Shown here piece by piece: positions 1-7,670 of a stretch of DNA of 64,000 bases. The first letter of the stretch is position 1; each line of letters begins with the position of its first letter. Location of the stretch: the NCBI GenBank assembly GCA_015060695.1, contig SUYA01000004.1, positions 1-64,000 on the forward strand, in the 5' to 3' direction. The translations under genes and the position numbers were made by a program. This DNA is from Mediterranea massiliensis. Its GTDB lineage: Bacteria; Bacteroidota; Bacteroidia; Bacteroidales; Bacteroidaceae. The notes below the pieces were generated by a model, which had not been told where the DNA came from, ran no database searches, and was given only the letters and a program-made list of their open reading frames with translations.

Positions 1-107
1 CTATGAGGTTGAAGATACTTGGCAACTTGTTCCTGTTGAACAATTGATTTGAGGACAACACCATCTTCAAGTGATACTGCCGGAATGGTATTCTGCACTG
101 TTTTCAT
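1..107 (-). CDS. Partial unidentified protein, N-terminus only
   Basis: An open frame starts with ATG at 107 and runs off the left edge, giving 35 residues that begin MKTVQNTIPAVSLEDGVVLK. A Bacteroides-type -7 element lies about 25 bp upstream at 132-139, which supports this start. There is no obvious signal peptide in the part seen. I do not recognise the family from so short a piece. The neighbouring + strand fragment resembles a regulator, so this could be a gene that such a regulator once controlled, but that is only inference. Confidence 0.5.
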   Translation of the reverse strand, partial: MKTVQNTIPAVSLEDGVVLKSIVQQEQVAKYLQPH

Positions 108-131
108 ACACCGAAATAAATTGTAATAATA

Positions 132-139
132 CAAAATTA
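132..139 (-). promoter_or_regulatory. -7 element for the partial gene at the left edge
   Basis: Read on the minus strand the site is TAATTTTG, matching the Bacteroides TAnnTTTG consensus, about 25 bp before the ATG at 107. No clear TTTG -33 element is seen at the expected distance. Confidence 0.45.
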
Positions 140-250
140 CAAACAATATGGATTGGTTCAATATCTGAAAATGTTAAAAGACCTGAATAGTCCAACATTG
201 CGGAAAAACAAAAGAATATTTATGAGTTACACAACCCCGCTATTGAGTAT

Positions 251-478
251 ATGCACACTTTGAGTTCTCAATCGAACACAAAGGAGTCGTGTGCTGTGTT
301 GCCGTTACACGATAGGGATTTTTTGCAACCACTGCATACCAGCAATTTCCCGCCATCACTGTGCGGTTTGATAATCTGCAAACGTGGCGAACTTCAAATA
401 AGTGATGGTAAAAGTGGAAAAGCCACTGCCTGTTCTTTTTCTATAACTTATCTTTCAAGTAATGTCTTTATAAAATAA
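251..478 (+). pseudogene. Possible truncated AraC-family regulator N-terminus
   Basis: A 75-residue frame whose middle (residues about 36-52, with GLIICKRGELQIS) resembles the N-terminal sensor domain of Bacteroides AraC-family regulators. It ends at a TAA without any helix-turn-helix domain, and nothing downstream before 680 restores one. Either it is a remnant of a regulator or a chance frame. I see no strong ribosome binding site; Bacteroides sites are weak, so this is not decisive. Its divergent position to the partial gene at the left edge is typical for an AraC regulator and its target. Confidence 0.3.
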
Positions 479-548
479 ACACTATATATAACTGTTATCC
501 ATATGTTATAGTGATAAATACCTTATGCGATAGGCTGATTTTATCGAG

Positions 549-630
549 CCACAGATGTGGTACGCTCGTCTCACGGCTGTGGTACGCTCGTCTCACAACC
601 GTGGTACGCTCGTACCACATCTGTGGTTCG
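549..630. repeat. Palindromic tandem array A (GTGG/CCAC core, 22 bp period)
   Basis: Three complete 18 bp units start at 557, 579 and 601, and a partial fourth starts at 623, so the period is exactly 22 bp. Units one and two are GTGGTACGCTCGTCTCAC and unit three is the perfect palindrome GTGGTACGCTCGTACCAC. The 4 bp spacers are AGAT, GGCT, AACC and ATCT. The 16 bp at 549-564 are the exact reverse complement of 611-626. The array lies in the gap between the regulator fragment (+) and the YbaN gene (-), so between converging 3' ends. The rest of 479-680 shows nothing else recognisable. Confidence 0.9.
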
Positions 631-680
631 CCCTGCTTGATGTATTAAGTAGGCAATCTTTGTCTATGTAAAGGTAATGG

Positions 681-1040
681 TTATCGTAATGTCTTGAACG
701 ACAAGATGTGCCAACTGATACCGATGGCTAAGCCTATCAGCAACAATTTGAGCCATAGTTGGGGTACTACAAAGAGGGCGGCATAGAGCAAGGTAATCCA
801 TACCAGCGATACAGAGATGATTTTTGCACGTAGCGGTATGGCCTTGTGCTCGCGGAAGTTACGGATGTATGGGCCCAAGTGCTTATGTTGCAACAACCAA
901 TTGTATAGTCGGGGAGAGCTGCGGAAGTAGAGAGCTGCCGCCAACAGTAGGAACGGGGTGGTGGGCAGTAATGGGAGGAATATGCCCAAGATGCCAAGCC
1001 CTAAACAGATGCTTCCAAGGATGATATATAACACTTTCAT
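681..1040 (-). CDS. ybaN: YbaN/DUF454 family inner membrane protein
   Basis: A 119-residue hydrophobic protein. Residues 4-24 and 25-40 form a helical hairpin around a LPTTPFLLLAAALYFRSSP motif that is characteristic of the DUF454 (YbaN) family, followed by a charged loop with RNFREHKAIP and two more hydrophobic segments at about 70-112. The length is normal for the family. Its biochemical role is unknown. It is divergent from the queuosine-precursor transporter; the promoter -7 element ends only 4 bp before the ATG, so the transcript may be leaderless. Confidence 0.85.
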   Translation of the reverse strand: MKVLYIILGSICLGLGILGIFLPLLPTTPFLLLAAALYFRSSPRLYNWLLQHKHLGPYIRNFREHKAIPLRAKIISVSLVWITLLYAALFVVPQLWLKLLLIGLAIGISWHILSFKTLR

Positions 1041-1044
1041 GCCG

Positions 1045-1052
1045 CAAAATTA
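1045..1052 (-). promoter_or_regulatory. -7 element of ybaN
   Basis: Minus-strand TAATTTTG, four bases upstream of the ATG at 1040. Transcription would begin at or within a base or two of the start codon. It faces the yhhQ -7 element with 21 bp between them. Confidence 0.6.
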
Positions 1053-1073
1053 GAAAAAAGAAAATAGTTGTGC

Positions 1074-1081
1074 TATCTTTG
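1074..1081 (+). promoter_or_regulatory. -7 element of the queuosine-precursor transporter gene
   Basis: TATCTTTG, matching TAnnTTTG, 23 bp before the ATG at 1105. It forms a back-to-back pair with the ybaN element. Confidence 0.65.
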
Positions 1082-1104
1082 CGCCATAATTTAAAAGACA
1101 TTTT

Positions 1105-1782
1105 ATGAACAAGGTATCGGAAAACCCTTTCAAAAACCGAATCAGCAGCCAGACGTCGTTGCTGATAGTAACAGCACTGTTTGTTACCCTCTATCTTACA
1201 TCCAACGTGATGGCGGTCAAGGTGGTCAGCTTCTTTGAGTTGGTCTATTTTGATGCAGGAACTATAACTTTTCCCTTTGCCTATATGTTGGGCGACGTGT
1301 TGACCGAGATATGGGGCTATCGCACGGCCAAAAAGGTGATTTGGCTCACCCTGTTTTGCAACATTTTGTTGGTGTTGTGTACCCAAGTGGGTGTCTGGTT
1401 GCCTTCGCCGGAGTATTTGTCGGAGACAGCCAATGCTTATAATACCATTTTTACTTATGTACCCCGCATCGTGCTGGGCTCATTGGTAGGCTTCTTGTTG
1501 GGCGAACTCTCTAATGCTTGGTTTATGGAGCGACTCAAGCAGAAGACCGGAGGCCGCTATCTATGGTTACGTACCATAGGCAGTTCTGTAGTGGGGTATC
1601 TGTTCGACTCCCTGCCATTTGTGTTGATAGCCTTTGCCGGTGTGGTGTCCCTTCACGACCTGTTGCTGATGATACTCTTTCAATATGTGGCCAAGTTGCT
1701 GATTGAGATAATCTTCGGAACACCTCTGGCTTATGCGGCCATTTACGGCATTCGTCGTTATATTTTAAAGGAAGAAGAGTGA
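1105..1782 (+). CDS. yhhQ: Queuosine precursor transporter (YhhQ/VUT family)
   Basis: A 225-residue integral membrane protein with about six hydrophobic segments. Residues about 50-72, which include the FPFAYMLGDVLTEIWGY stretch, are the conserved signature of the COG1738/YhhQ family, known from Escherichia coli to take up queuosine precursors (preQ0/preQ1) across the inner membrane for tRNA modification. Length is typical. The ATG at 1105 is preceded by a good -7 promoter element. The gene stands alone, ending 4 bp before the end of the convergent DUF2461 gene. No preQ1 riboswitch is visible in its 23 bp leader. Confidence 0.88.
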   Translation: MNKVSENPFKNRISSQTSLLIVTALFVTLYLTSNVMAVKVVSFFELVYFDAGTITFPFAYMLGDVLTEIWGYRTAKKVIWLTLFCNILLVLCTQVGVWLPSPEYLSETANAYNTIFTYVPRIVLGSLVGFLLGELSNAWFMERLKQKTGGRYLWLRTIGSSVVGYLFDSLPFVLIAFAGVVSLHDLLLMILFQYVAKLLIEIIFGTPLAYAAIYGIRRYILKEEE

Positions 1783-1786
1783 TAAA

Positions 1787-2476
1787 TTATCCGTTCATTT
1801 CTTCGTGGGCGTAGGCTATGGCACGGTTTAGGTAGTCCAAAAACGGTTTGGTGGTACTAAACAGCCCGGCCACTCGTTTGGCCAAGTGGTCGTTGCAGAT
1901 AAAGTCATCATCGGGCAAATAGGTAAGACAGTAGGCTTTCAAGCGCAGGTATTCACCGTAAGGTGCATCGGCAGGAAAGCCTTTAGGGTTGCGCTTCAAT
2001 GCCCCCTCTCTATCCAGTTTAAAGCAACTATCAGCTTTCAGCAATGTCTCTTCAAAGTCTCCCTGTCCGGCACAGATGTCTTCGCGTAATATTTTCAGCA
2101 CTTCGGGTGGAAAGCAATAGTCGCCCACGGCCAGCATGTGGGCAAAGGGATAGCAGTCGCTACCACCGGTACTGATGTGGAAATAGTATCCTGAGAAGCC
2201 CGACTTCTTTCCGCCGGGGCAGATAAAGGCCCCCATGTGTCGTTTATAAGGACTTTTGTCTTCCGAAAAACGTACGTCTCGGTAGATGCGGTAGGTACAA
2301 TCTTTGGCCGTCAATCCTGCTATGCGAGGGTCGAATTTAGCTATTTCTCCTATCAGTTGGTCGGTAAAGTCGTTAAAACGAGCTTGTAAACATTGGTATT
2401 CGGCCTTGTGCTCGTTAAACCAGGTGCGGTTATTGTTAGCCTCCAATCGGCGCAGGAAGTCGATAATCTCTTTCAT
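1787..2476 (-). CDS. DUF2461 (TIGR02453) family protein
   Basis: A 229-residue soluble protein. The start, with FLRRLEANNNRTWFNEHKAEY at residues 8-28, and the later DCTYRIYRDVRFSEDKSPYK and GYYFHI blocks are hallmarks of the DUF2461 family, which is widespread in Bacteroidetes and has no established function. There is no signal peptide or membrane segment. Its length is normal. It is transcribed alone from a -7 element about 26 bp upstream, and converges with yhhQ. Confidence 0.87.
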   Translation of the reverse strand: MKEIIDFLRRLEANNNRTWFNEHKAEYQCLQARFNDFTDQLIGEIAKFDPRIAGLTAKDCTYRIYRDVRFSEDKSPYKRHMGAFICPGGKKSGFSGYYFHISTGGSDCYPFAHMLAVGDYCFPPEVLKILREDICAGQGDFEETLLKADSCFKLDREGALKRNPKGFPADAPYGEYLRLKAYCLTYLPDDDFICNDHLAKRVAGLFSTTKPFLDYLNRAIAYAHEEMNG

Positions 2477-2501
2477 ATCCCATTTATATTATGTCGTGTC
2501 G

Positions 2502-2509
2502 CAAAGGTA
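2502..2509 (-). promoter_or_regulatory. -7 element of the DUF2461 gene
   Basis: Minus-strand TACCTTTG (TAnnTTTG), 25 bp before the ATG at 2476. Confidence 0.6.
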
Positions 2510-2532
2510 GTGCTTTTTTTGTAAATAGAAAA

Positions 2533-2563
2533 AGGGAGATAGATTGTTCCTCTCTATCTCCCT
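2533..2563 (-). terminator. Terminator of the OmpA-family gene
   Basis: An 11 bp perfect stem (AGGGAGATAGA with TCTATCTCCCT) and a 9-base loop, followed on the minus strand by CTTTTTC. It lies 45 bp after the stop of the OmpA-family gene. Confidence 0.8.
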
Positions 2564-2607
2564 CGGCTTATATAGACAGTAGGCAGGGACACCACCTACC
2601 GGAAACG

Positions 2608-3735
2608 TCAGTCGTTTGTATCGATGGTACAGATGCTGACACGGTTCCAAGAAGGCTCGGCAAAGAGATCGCCCACACCCAATCCTTCGGGCATAATGCG
2701 GGAGGCATCTATTCCATAATGTTTCACCAATACATCCTTAACGGCTTGAGCACGAGCTTCTGACAACTTCTGGTTGAATTCGGCATTACCTTCGGGCGAT
2801 GCATATCCCTTGATGGTCACAATCACGTTGCTGTTTTCTTGCAGATAATTGGCTATGCGCTCAATGTTGGCCTGTTGAGGCAGGTCGATGACCGACAAAC
2901 CTTGGCGGAAGCCGATAACATATTCCGGTGTACAGCTCTCTTCAATCTCTACATCGGTTATCTCGGTCGGCATATTATCAATGATGGCCTGTTGTTCGGC
3001 AATGGTGGCAGCGGCTGCTACCAGTTCGGCATCACGTTCTACAATAGTGGCTCTCAGTTGGTTTACCTCGTTGTTTATTGCCGCTATTTCGGCTGGGTCA
3101 CAAGCCATGGCCAGGGTCATGAAGTGTTCGCCGTTGCTGTTTCCAAAGTGATATACAAAACTGGTGGTCAACTCAAAACGAGCATTGTTCAAGTTGAATT
3201 GTGCCTTGCTGTTTGGATAGTCGGCTTGCAAGTCGTAAACAATAGCCGGGCGCATGCTGATGGTCCAAGCCTTGCTTTCGCCCAAGTTGAAGTTGAAATT
3301 CAACCCCATGCGGGCACTGATGGAATTGATGTCTCCCTGACCGGCTTCGTAATAGTGCAACCAACCCACGCCTGTGTTCGTTTCTATTTCAAAATTGCGA
3401 GGCATCCCTTCGTAGCCACCGAACAGGTTCATCAGATTAATGCGTCCGAACATACTGACGTCGCTTGCATCGATGGCCGTGGCACTACCGGTGGTGTTGA
3501 TATAGCCCACACCCTGTATGCCCAATCCGACAATCGGAGTCAGTTGTTTGGAGATTTCTAATCCGAACATTGGTCGTGCATTCTTCAGGATGGCATTGTG
3601 GGTAACTTTGGACGTTGAACCCGTTGTGAGTCCAATAGACCAATTGTCGGTTATCTTTGTCCCTTGGACAACATCCTGGGCACTCATTGTCAGTGAGCCC
3701 AGGGCAATTGCTGAAAGCAAAATAATTTTTTTCAT
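2608..3735 (-). CDS. OmpA-family outer membrane protein
   Basis: A 375-residue exported protein. Residues 1-19 are a signal peptide ending in SAQ. Residues about 25-205 look like an outer membrane beta-barrel (alternating aromatic and polar strands). A short alanine-rich coiled coil follows at about 218-255, and the C-terminal 115 residues are an OmpA peptidoglycan-binding domain with IKGYASPEGNAEFNQKLSEA and a conserved RA-x-x-V helix. Such proteins tie the outer membrane to the cell wall in Bacteroides and are usually abundant. The gene is monocistronic, with a strong terminator after it and 116 bp to the radical SAM gene upstream. Confidence 0.88.
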   Translation of the reverse strand: MKKIILLSAIALGSLTMSAQDVVQGTKITDNWSIGLTTGSTSKVTHNAILKNARPMFGLEISKQLTPIVGLGIQGVGYINTTGSATAIDASDVSMFGRINLMNLFGGYEGMPRNFEIETNTGVGWLHYYEAGQGDINSISARMGLNFNFNLGESKAWTISMRPAIVYDLQADYPNSKAQFNLNNARFELTTSFVYHFGNSNGEHFMTLAMACDPAEIAAINNEVNQLRATIVERDAELVAAAATIAEQQAIIDNMPTEITDVEIEESCTPEYVIGFRQGLSVIDLPQQANIERIANYLQENSNVIVTIKGYASPEGNAEFNQKLSEARAQAVKDVLVKHYGIDASRIMPEGLGVGDLFAEPSWNRVSICTIDTND

Positions 3736-3851
3736 ACGTCTTTTCTCTTTTTTAGTGAATAGTTTAGGTAGCTATTTGCTATAAAAACAGCAAACGGCCG
3801 GTTTGGTTCAATACGTATGAAAAAACATAGAAAAGAAGTAGTGAGCGGATG

Positions 3852-5483
3852 TTATCCTCTGGCTAAAAAGACGGGGAAGGGGCATTGAGTGTCGCTCTCA
3901 AAACCAAACCAGTAATCGGCACCTCCTTCGACAGGCAAGTGAGCCAGACGCAGGCGGTCGTGGTAATTGCCTCTGACTATTTGCCACTGGGCAGGGGGCA
4001 GTTGGTGTTTGGTTTTTACTCGTTCGGCAGGAGCCTTCTTCAACGACATACCGGCTTCTATCCACGCTACACTGACAGCAGTAACAAACAGAGGGTAGTG
4101 TTGCTTGCAGAAGTCATAAAGCAACAGACCACGCTTTTCTAGGCTGAGGGGTTGGTCGATAAGCTCAATATTAATAAGGTGTTGTAAGAAGTGAGGCAAA
4201 AAACACTTGTCGTACATCATCAGGCTGCGAGTAACAGATTGCCATGCCGGAGCATTGTAGTATCCGTCGAGTAAGCGTGATAACAATCGAGCGGTTTGTA
4301 GCTGTGCCGAAGTGATGTCTGGAGTTTGCAGCACTTCATATGGGGGCAGGGGTGAATAGCTGATACCCCATTCGGAAGCACGACGACGCATCTCGGTGCC
4401 GGGCAGTAATTTGAGTGACTCTAATTGTATCTCGCCTGCACGGTACGTGGCTAACGTTTGTATGTCTTCGAAAATCTCTTCTAATTTATAAAGCGGTAGG
4501 CCGGCAATGAGGTCGGCGTGTGTCTCCATGTTGGGCAGATTACAAAGAAATTGCAGCCCGTCGAGAGCCTCTTGCAACCTGCCTGATCGTTGGCATTGTT
4601 GCAATACGGGTTGTCGCAAGCTTTGTATGCCTGCTTCTAAGTGGAGTAATCCGTGAGGCAACGTGGGTAATATATCTTTCAGTTCTTGGCTTAGCAGAGC
4701 CGGATGAATTTCCAGGTGGAAACGCATGTGGGGAGCAAAGCGACAGAATAGTTGCAACAGTTGCTTGGCACGTCGGGGATTGTAGTTGAAGGTGCGATCC
4801 AATACACGTACATCACGAATACCATGATTGTGTATAAGTGTCAGACGTGCTTCGATGGCTTCGATAGAGAGGGTACGAACAGGTTTCTCACCTCCGCTAA
4901 CACAAAAAGCACAGGTGTTAAAACATCCTCTGGTGGTTTCTAATTGTACGAAAGGCTTGCTCCAGTTGAAGAACCGGCTCGATTCAGGAGGTGTCAGACG
5001 GTCGAAGTGAAGTACGCGGGCTGTACCGTTATCGCAGTAGTTTCCTTCTTTGTCAATGTAGCAAAGTCCGTCAATAGAAGCCCATGCTTCGCATTGTTGC
5101 CACACCTTCAGCCAACGGGGAAATTGTTCTTCGCCTTCACCACGAAATACACAATTTACAAAGTGGTGGCTAAGCAGGAAGGCATCGTTGTTGCCTAAAA
5201 ATTCGGGACCACCCAATATCAAACAAGCTTGGGGAAGCAGGGCTTTCAGTCGGGCACAGATGTGTAGTAACGGTTCGTGGTTGAAGAGCCAGCATGTAGC
5301 AGCAATCACATCGGGGCGGTAAGCATAAGCCTTTTCTACTACCGGTCCCACCGGCTCGTTGATGGTAGCCGAAACAACATTCCATTCCACCTCATCTGTT
5401 TCAAGACATTGGGCATGGAGTGCCGGCAAAGCCAATGATGAGTGGGCGTACGAACTGTTCAGATCTATCCATAGAATTTTCAT
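3852..5483 (-). CDS. B12-binding radical SAM protein with DUF4080 domain
   Basis: A 543-residue cytoplasmic protein. Residues 1-130 form a cobalamin-binding Rossmann-like domain. The radical SAM cluster motif CFNTCAFC lies at about 187-194, followed by a TIM-barrel with SIEAIEARLTLIHNHGIRDV and a Bacteroidetes-type DUF4080 C-terminus. This family uses a 4Fe-4S cluster with SAM and cobalamin, but its substrate is unknown. It is divergent from a methyltransferase gene, with the two promoters sharing 65 bp. The -7 element ends 4 bp before the ATG, which suggests a leaderless transcript. Confidence 0.85.
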   Translation of the reverse strand: MKILWIDLNSSYAHSSLALPALHAQCLETDEVEWNVVSATINEPVGPVVEKAYAYRPDVIAATCWLFNHEPLLHICARLKALLPQACLILGGPEFLGNNDAFLLSHHFVNCVFRGEGEEQFPRWLKVWQQCEAWASIDGLCYIDKEGNYCDNGTARVLHFDRLTPPESSRFFNWSKPFVQLETTRGCFNTCAFCVSGGEKPVRTLSIEAIEARLTLIHNHGIRDVRVLDRTFNYNPRRAKQLLQLFCRFAPHMRFHLEIHPALLSQELKDILPTLPHGLLHLEAGIQSLRQPVLQQCQRSGRLQEALDGLQFLCNLPNMETHADLIAGLPLYKLEEIFEDIQTLATYRAGEIQLESLKLLPGTEMRRRASEWGISYSPLPPYEVLQTPDITSAQLQTARLLSRLLDGYYNAPAWQSVTRSLMMYDKCFLPHFLQHLINIELIDQPLSLEKRGLLLYDFCKQHYPLFVTAVSVAWIEAGMSLKKAPAERVKTKHQLPPAQWQIVRGNYHDRLRLAHLPVEGGADYWFGFESDTQCPFPVFLARG

Positions 5484-5487
5484 GCCA

Positions 5488-5495
5488 CAAATGTA
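5488..5495 (-). promoter_or_regulatory. -7 element of the radical SAM gene
   Basis: Minus-strand TACATTTG, four bases upstream of the ATG at 5483. It faces the methyltransferase -7 element with 22 bp between them. Confidence 0.6.
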
Positions 5496-5517
5496 CGAAA
5501 CTTCCTTTTATTATCCC

Positions 5518-5525
5518 TACCTTTG
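5518..5525 (+). promoter_or_regulatory. -7 element of the methyltransferase gene
   Basis: TACCTTTG, 23 bp before the ATG at 5549. Its position downstream of the longer possible start at 5420 supports the shorter protein. Confidence 0.65.
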
Positions 5526-5548
5526 TGCCGATAAAAACTCTGAAAGCG

Positions 5549-6280
5549 ATGAATACCCAATTATTATCTCCCAACAAAGACCCAATGGGCATGGCTATTG
5601 CCGACTATTATGCCAAAGGACGTGCTGATCGTTTACGAGTATTCTCTTCTATGTTCGATGAAGATGAGATTCCCGTCGGTCAACTATTTCGTACCTTCGA
5701 CGAGATGCCCTTATTGGAACAAGTGGCTCTGCAACGTGCCGAAGGGAAAATATTGGATTGCGGTGCCGGAAGTGGTTGCCATGCCTTGGCTTTGCAAGCT
5801 ATGGGTAAGGAGGTAGAAGCCATCGACATTTCGCCCTTATCAGTTGATGTGATGCGTAAACGAGGGGTGCATCAAGTTTATCAGATGAACCTCTTTAATG
5901 AAAATTACCTGCATACCTTCGATACCATCTTGATGTTGATGAATGGGTCGGGCATCATTGGTCGTTTAGAGAATATGCCTTACTTCTTTAACCGCATGAA
6001 ACAATTGCTTAATCCGGGAGGTAGTATCTATATGGATTCCAGTGATTTGCGCTACTTGTTTGAGGACGAAGACGGTAGCTATTTGGTCGATTTGGCCGCC
6101 GGATATTACGGTGAAGTAGATTTTCGGATGCAGTACAAGCAGGTGAGGGGAGACGCTTTCGATTGGTTATACATTGATTTTCAAACCCTCAGTCATTATG
6201 CCACCGAGCATGGCTTTACTGCCGAATTGGTGCAAGAAGGCGAACACTACGACTATCTGGCTTGTTTGAAAAGGAAGTAG
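5549..6280 (+). CDS. Class I SAM-dependent methyltransferase
   Basis: A 243-residue protein starting MNTQLLSPNKDPMGMAIADY. The SAM-binding motif I (ILDCGAGSGCHALAL) is at about 67-81, followed by an acidic residue in EAIDIS at about 91-96 that would bind the ribose. An in-frame start at 5420 would overlap the divergent radical SAM gene and lie upstream of the promoter, so I chose the ATG at 5549. The substrate cannot be told; it may be a small molecule. The gene is single, with about 105 bp before the convergent umuC. Confidence 0.8.
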   Translation: MNTQLLSPNKDPMGMAIADYYAKGRADRLRVFSSMFDEDEIPVGQLFRTFDEMPLLEQVALQRAEGKILDCGAGSGCHALALQAMGKEVEAIDISPLSVDVMRKRGVHQVYQMNLFNENYLHTFDTILMLMNGSGIIGRLENMPYFFNRMKQLLNPGGSIYMDSSDLRYLFEDEDGSYLVDLAAGYYGEVDFRMQYKQVRGDAFDWLYIDFQTLSHYATEHGFTAELVQEGEHYDYLACLKRK

Positions 6281-6385
6281 TTTAACTTATTACAAATTTA
6301 ACTGATTCTTGTTGTTCACTTACTTGCTTCATTCCAAAAATGTATTTGAAATGCAATTTAGGGAATGGGTAAAATTAAAGTGTAC

Positions 6386-7666
6386 TCACTTTACTTTTAG
6401 AACAATCACGTCATCCAAATTTGTAGTGTATTGTTTGGATATATATTCCCTTTTCAATTGCCATCCCTTTTCATCGCCCTGCACAGCGATACGGATTTTG
6501 TTATGTCCATTCTTGCGGTTAATTGCATCAATGGCTTTGGCTAATGCAGCTTGCTTTTCTCGGTCGACATTGTCGAAGAGATTACCTTGTATAGCATTAT
6601 CTCTGCTAATACCCCATACAATTACGCCGGCTTTTTTGTAATAATAGCTATCATCCTCTTTCCATTCCCCTCTAAGTATCTTGACAGCCATCGAAATGAG
6701 TTCCTGATGATTATTGGTAGGAACAGTAAAATTCATAGTTCGATAAATGTAACTGTGAGGTAAATCTTCGCGAAAGCGGCTTGTATGGGCAAAAACGGTG
6801 ATGGAGCTGCATACGGTATGTTGCTCCCGCAGTTTTCGGGAACATTGGGCTGCAAAATTGGCAATGGTTTCTTCTACATCGGCCAATTTGTTTAGGCCTT
6901 GTTCAGCAAAAGAACGACTGGTACAAATAGATTTTTTATGTGGCAGTTCTTCAAAAGAAATGCAACTCTCACCACGAAGTTCCTTCCAAGTACGAACACC
7001 GGTAATTGTCAATTCTCGTCTAATCCATAATTCATTTTTCTGACTCAAATCCCAAGCAGTATTGATACCCTGCTGATTTAACTTCTTTACACTTCTATAT
7101 CCTATGCCCCAAACATCTTCTACCGGTAATAATTTCAATGCTTTCTTCCTCTTTTCGTCCGTATCTATCAAGCATACTCCTTCATAGCCCTTATGCTTCT
7201 TGGCGAATTTACTGGCCATCTTTGCCAATGTCTTTGTCGGAGCAATCCCCAAAGAAATAGGAATACCGGTACCTTTATATATATGTCGAACCATTTTTTT
7301 GCAATAATCGGTAAGTTGTTCAGCTGTGCCCATGCCACTTAAATCCATAAAAGCTTCATCAATGGAATAAGCATCAATCTTAGGAGTATATCGAGAAAGA
7401 AGCGACATGACACGGCGAGACATATCTCCGTATAAGTTGTAATTGGAAGAAAATACGGCTACATTATTTTGTTCTAATTTCTCTTTCACCTGATAGAACA
7501 CATCACCCATCTTTATACCTAATGCCTTGCTTTCTTCGGAACGAGCAATAACGCATCCGTCATTATTGGATAGTACAACAATAGGTTTGCCTATGAGGTC
7601 GGGATGAAACACACGTTCACAGGAACAATAGAAGTTATTGCAATCAGCCAATCCGAAAAGTTCCAT
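6386..7666 (-). CDS. umuC: UmuC-type Y-family DNA polymerase
   Basis: A 426-residue translesion polymerase. The N-terminal NNDGCVIARSEESKALG block at about 33-49 and the catalytic YSIDEAFMDLSG at about 98-109 (acidic D and E) identify the Y family. The helix-hairpin-helix and little-finger regions follow, and the last 50 residues are a DUF4113 domain found in UmuC proteins. Its length matches E. coli UmuC (422). It starts 4 bp after the umuD stop codon, so the two form one operon. The products should form a Pol V-like complex that copies past DNA damage at the cost of mutations. Confidence 0.93.
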   Translation of the reverse strand: MELFGLADCNNFYCSCERVFHPDLIGKPIVVLSNNDGCVIARSEESKALGIKMGDVFYQVKEKLEQNNVAVFSSNYNLYGDMSRRVMSLLSRYTPKIDAYSIDEAFMDLSGMGTAEQLTDYCKKMVRHIYKGTGIPISLGIAPTKTLAKMASKFAKKHKGYEGVCLIDTDEKRKKALKLLPVEDVWGIGYRSVKKLNQQGINTAWDLSQKNELWIRRELTITGVRTWKELRGESCISFEELPHKKSICTSRSFAEQGLNKLADVEETIANFAAQCSRKLREQHTVCSSITVFAHTSRFREDLPHSYIYRTMNFTVPTNNHQELISMAVKILRGEWKEDDSYYYKKAGVIVWGISRDNAIQGNLFDNVDREKQAALAKAIDAINRKNGHNKIRIAVQGDEKGWQLKREYISKQYTTNLDDVIVLKVK

Positions 7667-7670
7667 GGAT

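Noticed and set aside
883..1386. 167-codon minus-strand frame across ybaN and yhhQ
   Set aside because: It overlaps two well-supported genes and their promoters and has no recognisable content.
2839..3561. Long + strand frame of 240 codons opposite the OmpA-family gene
   Set aside because: It lies fully inside a clear gene on the other strand and has no recognisable domain; its length comes from the codon bias of the real gene.
5420..5548. Longer N-terminus of the methyltransferase
   Set aside because: It would overlap the divergent radical SAM gene and lie upstream of the -7 element at 5518; the peptide is not like a methyltransferase start.
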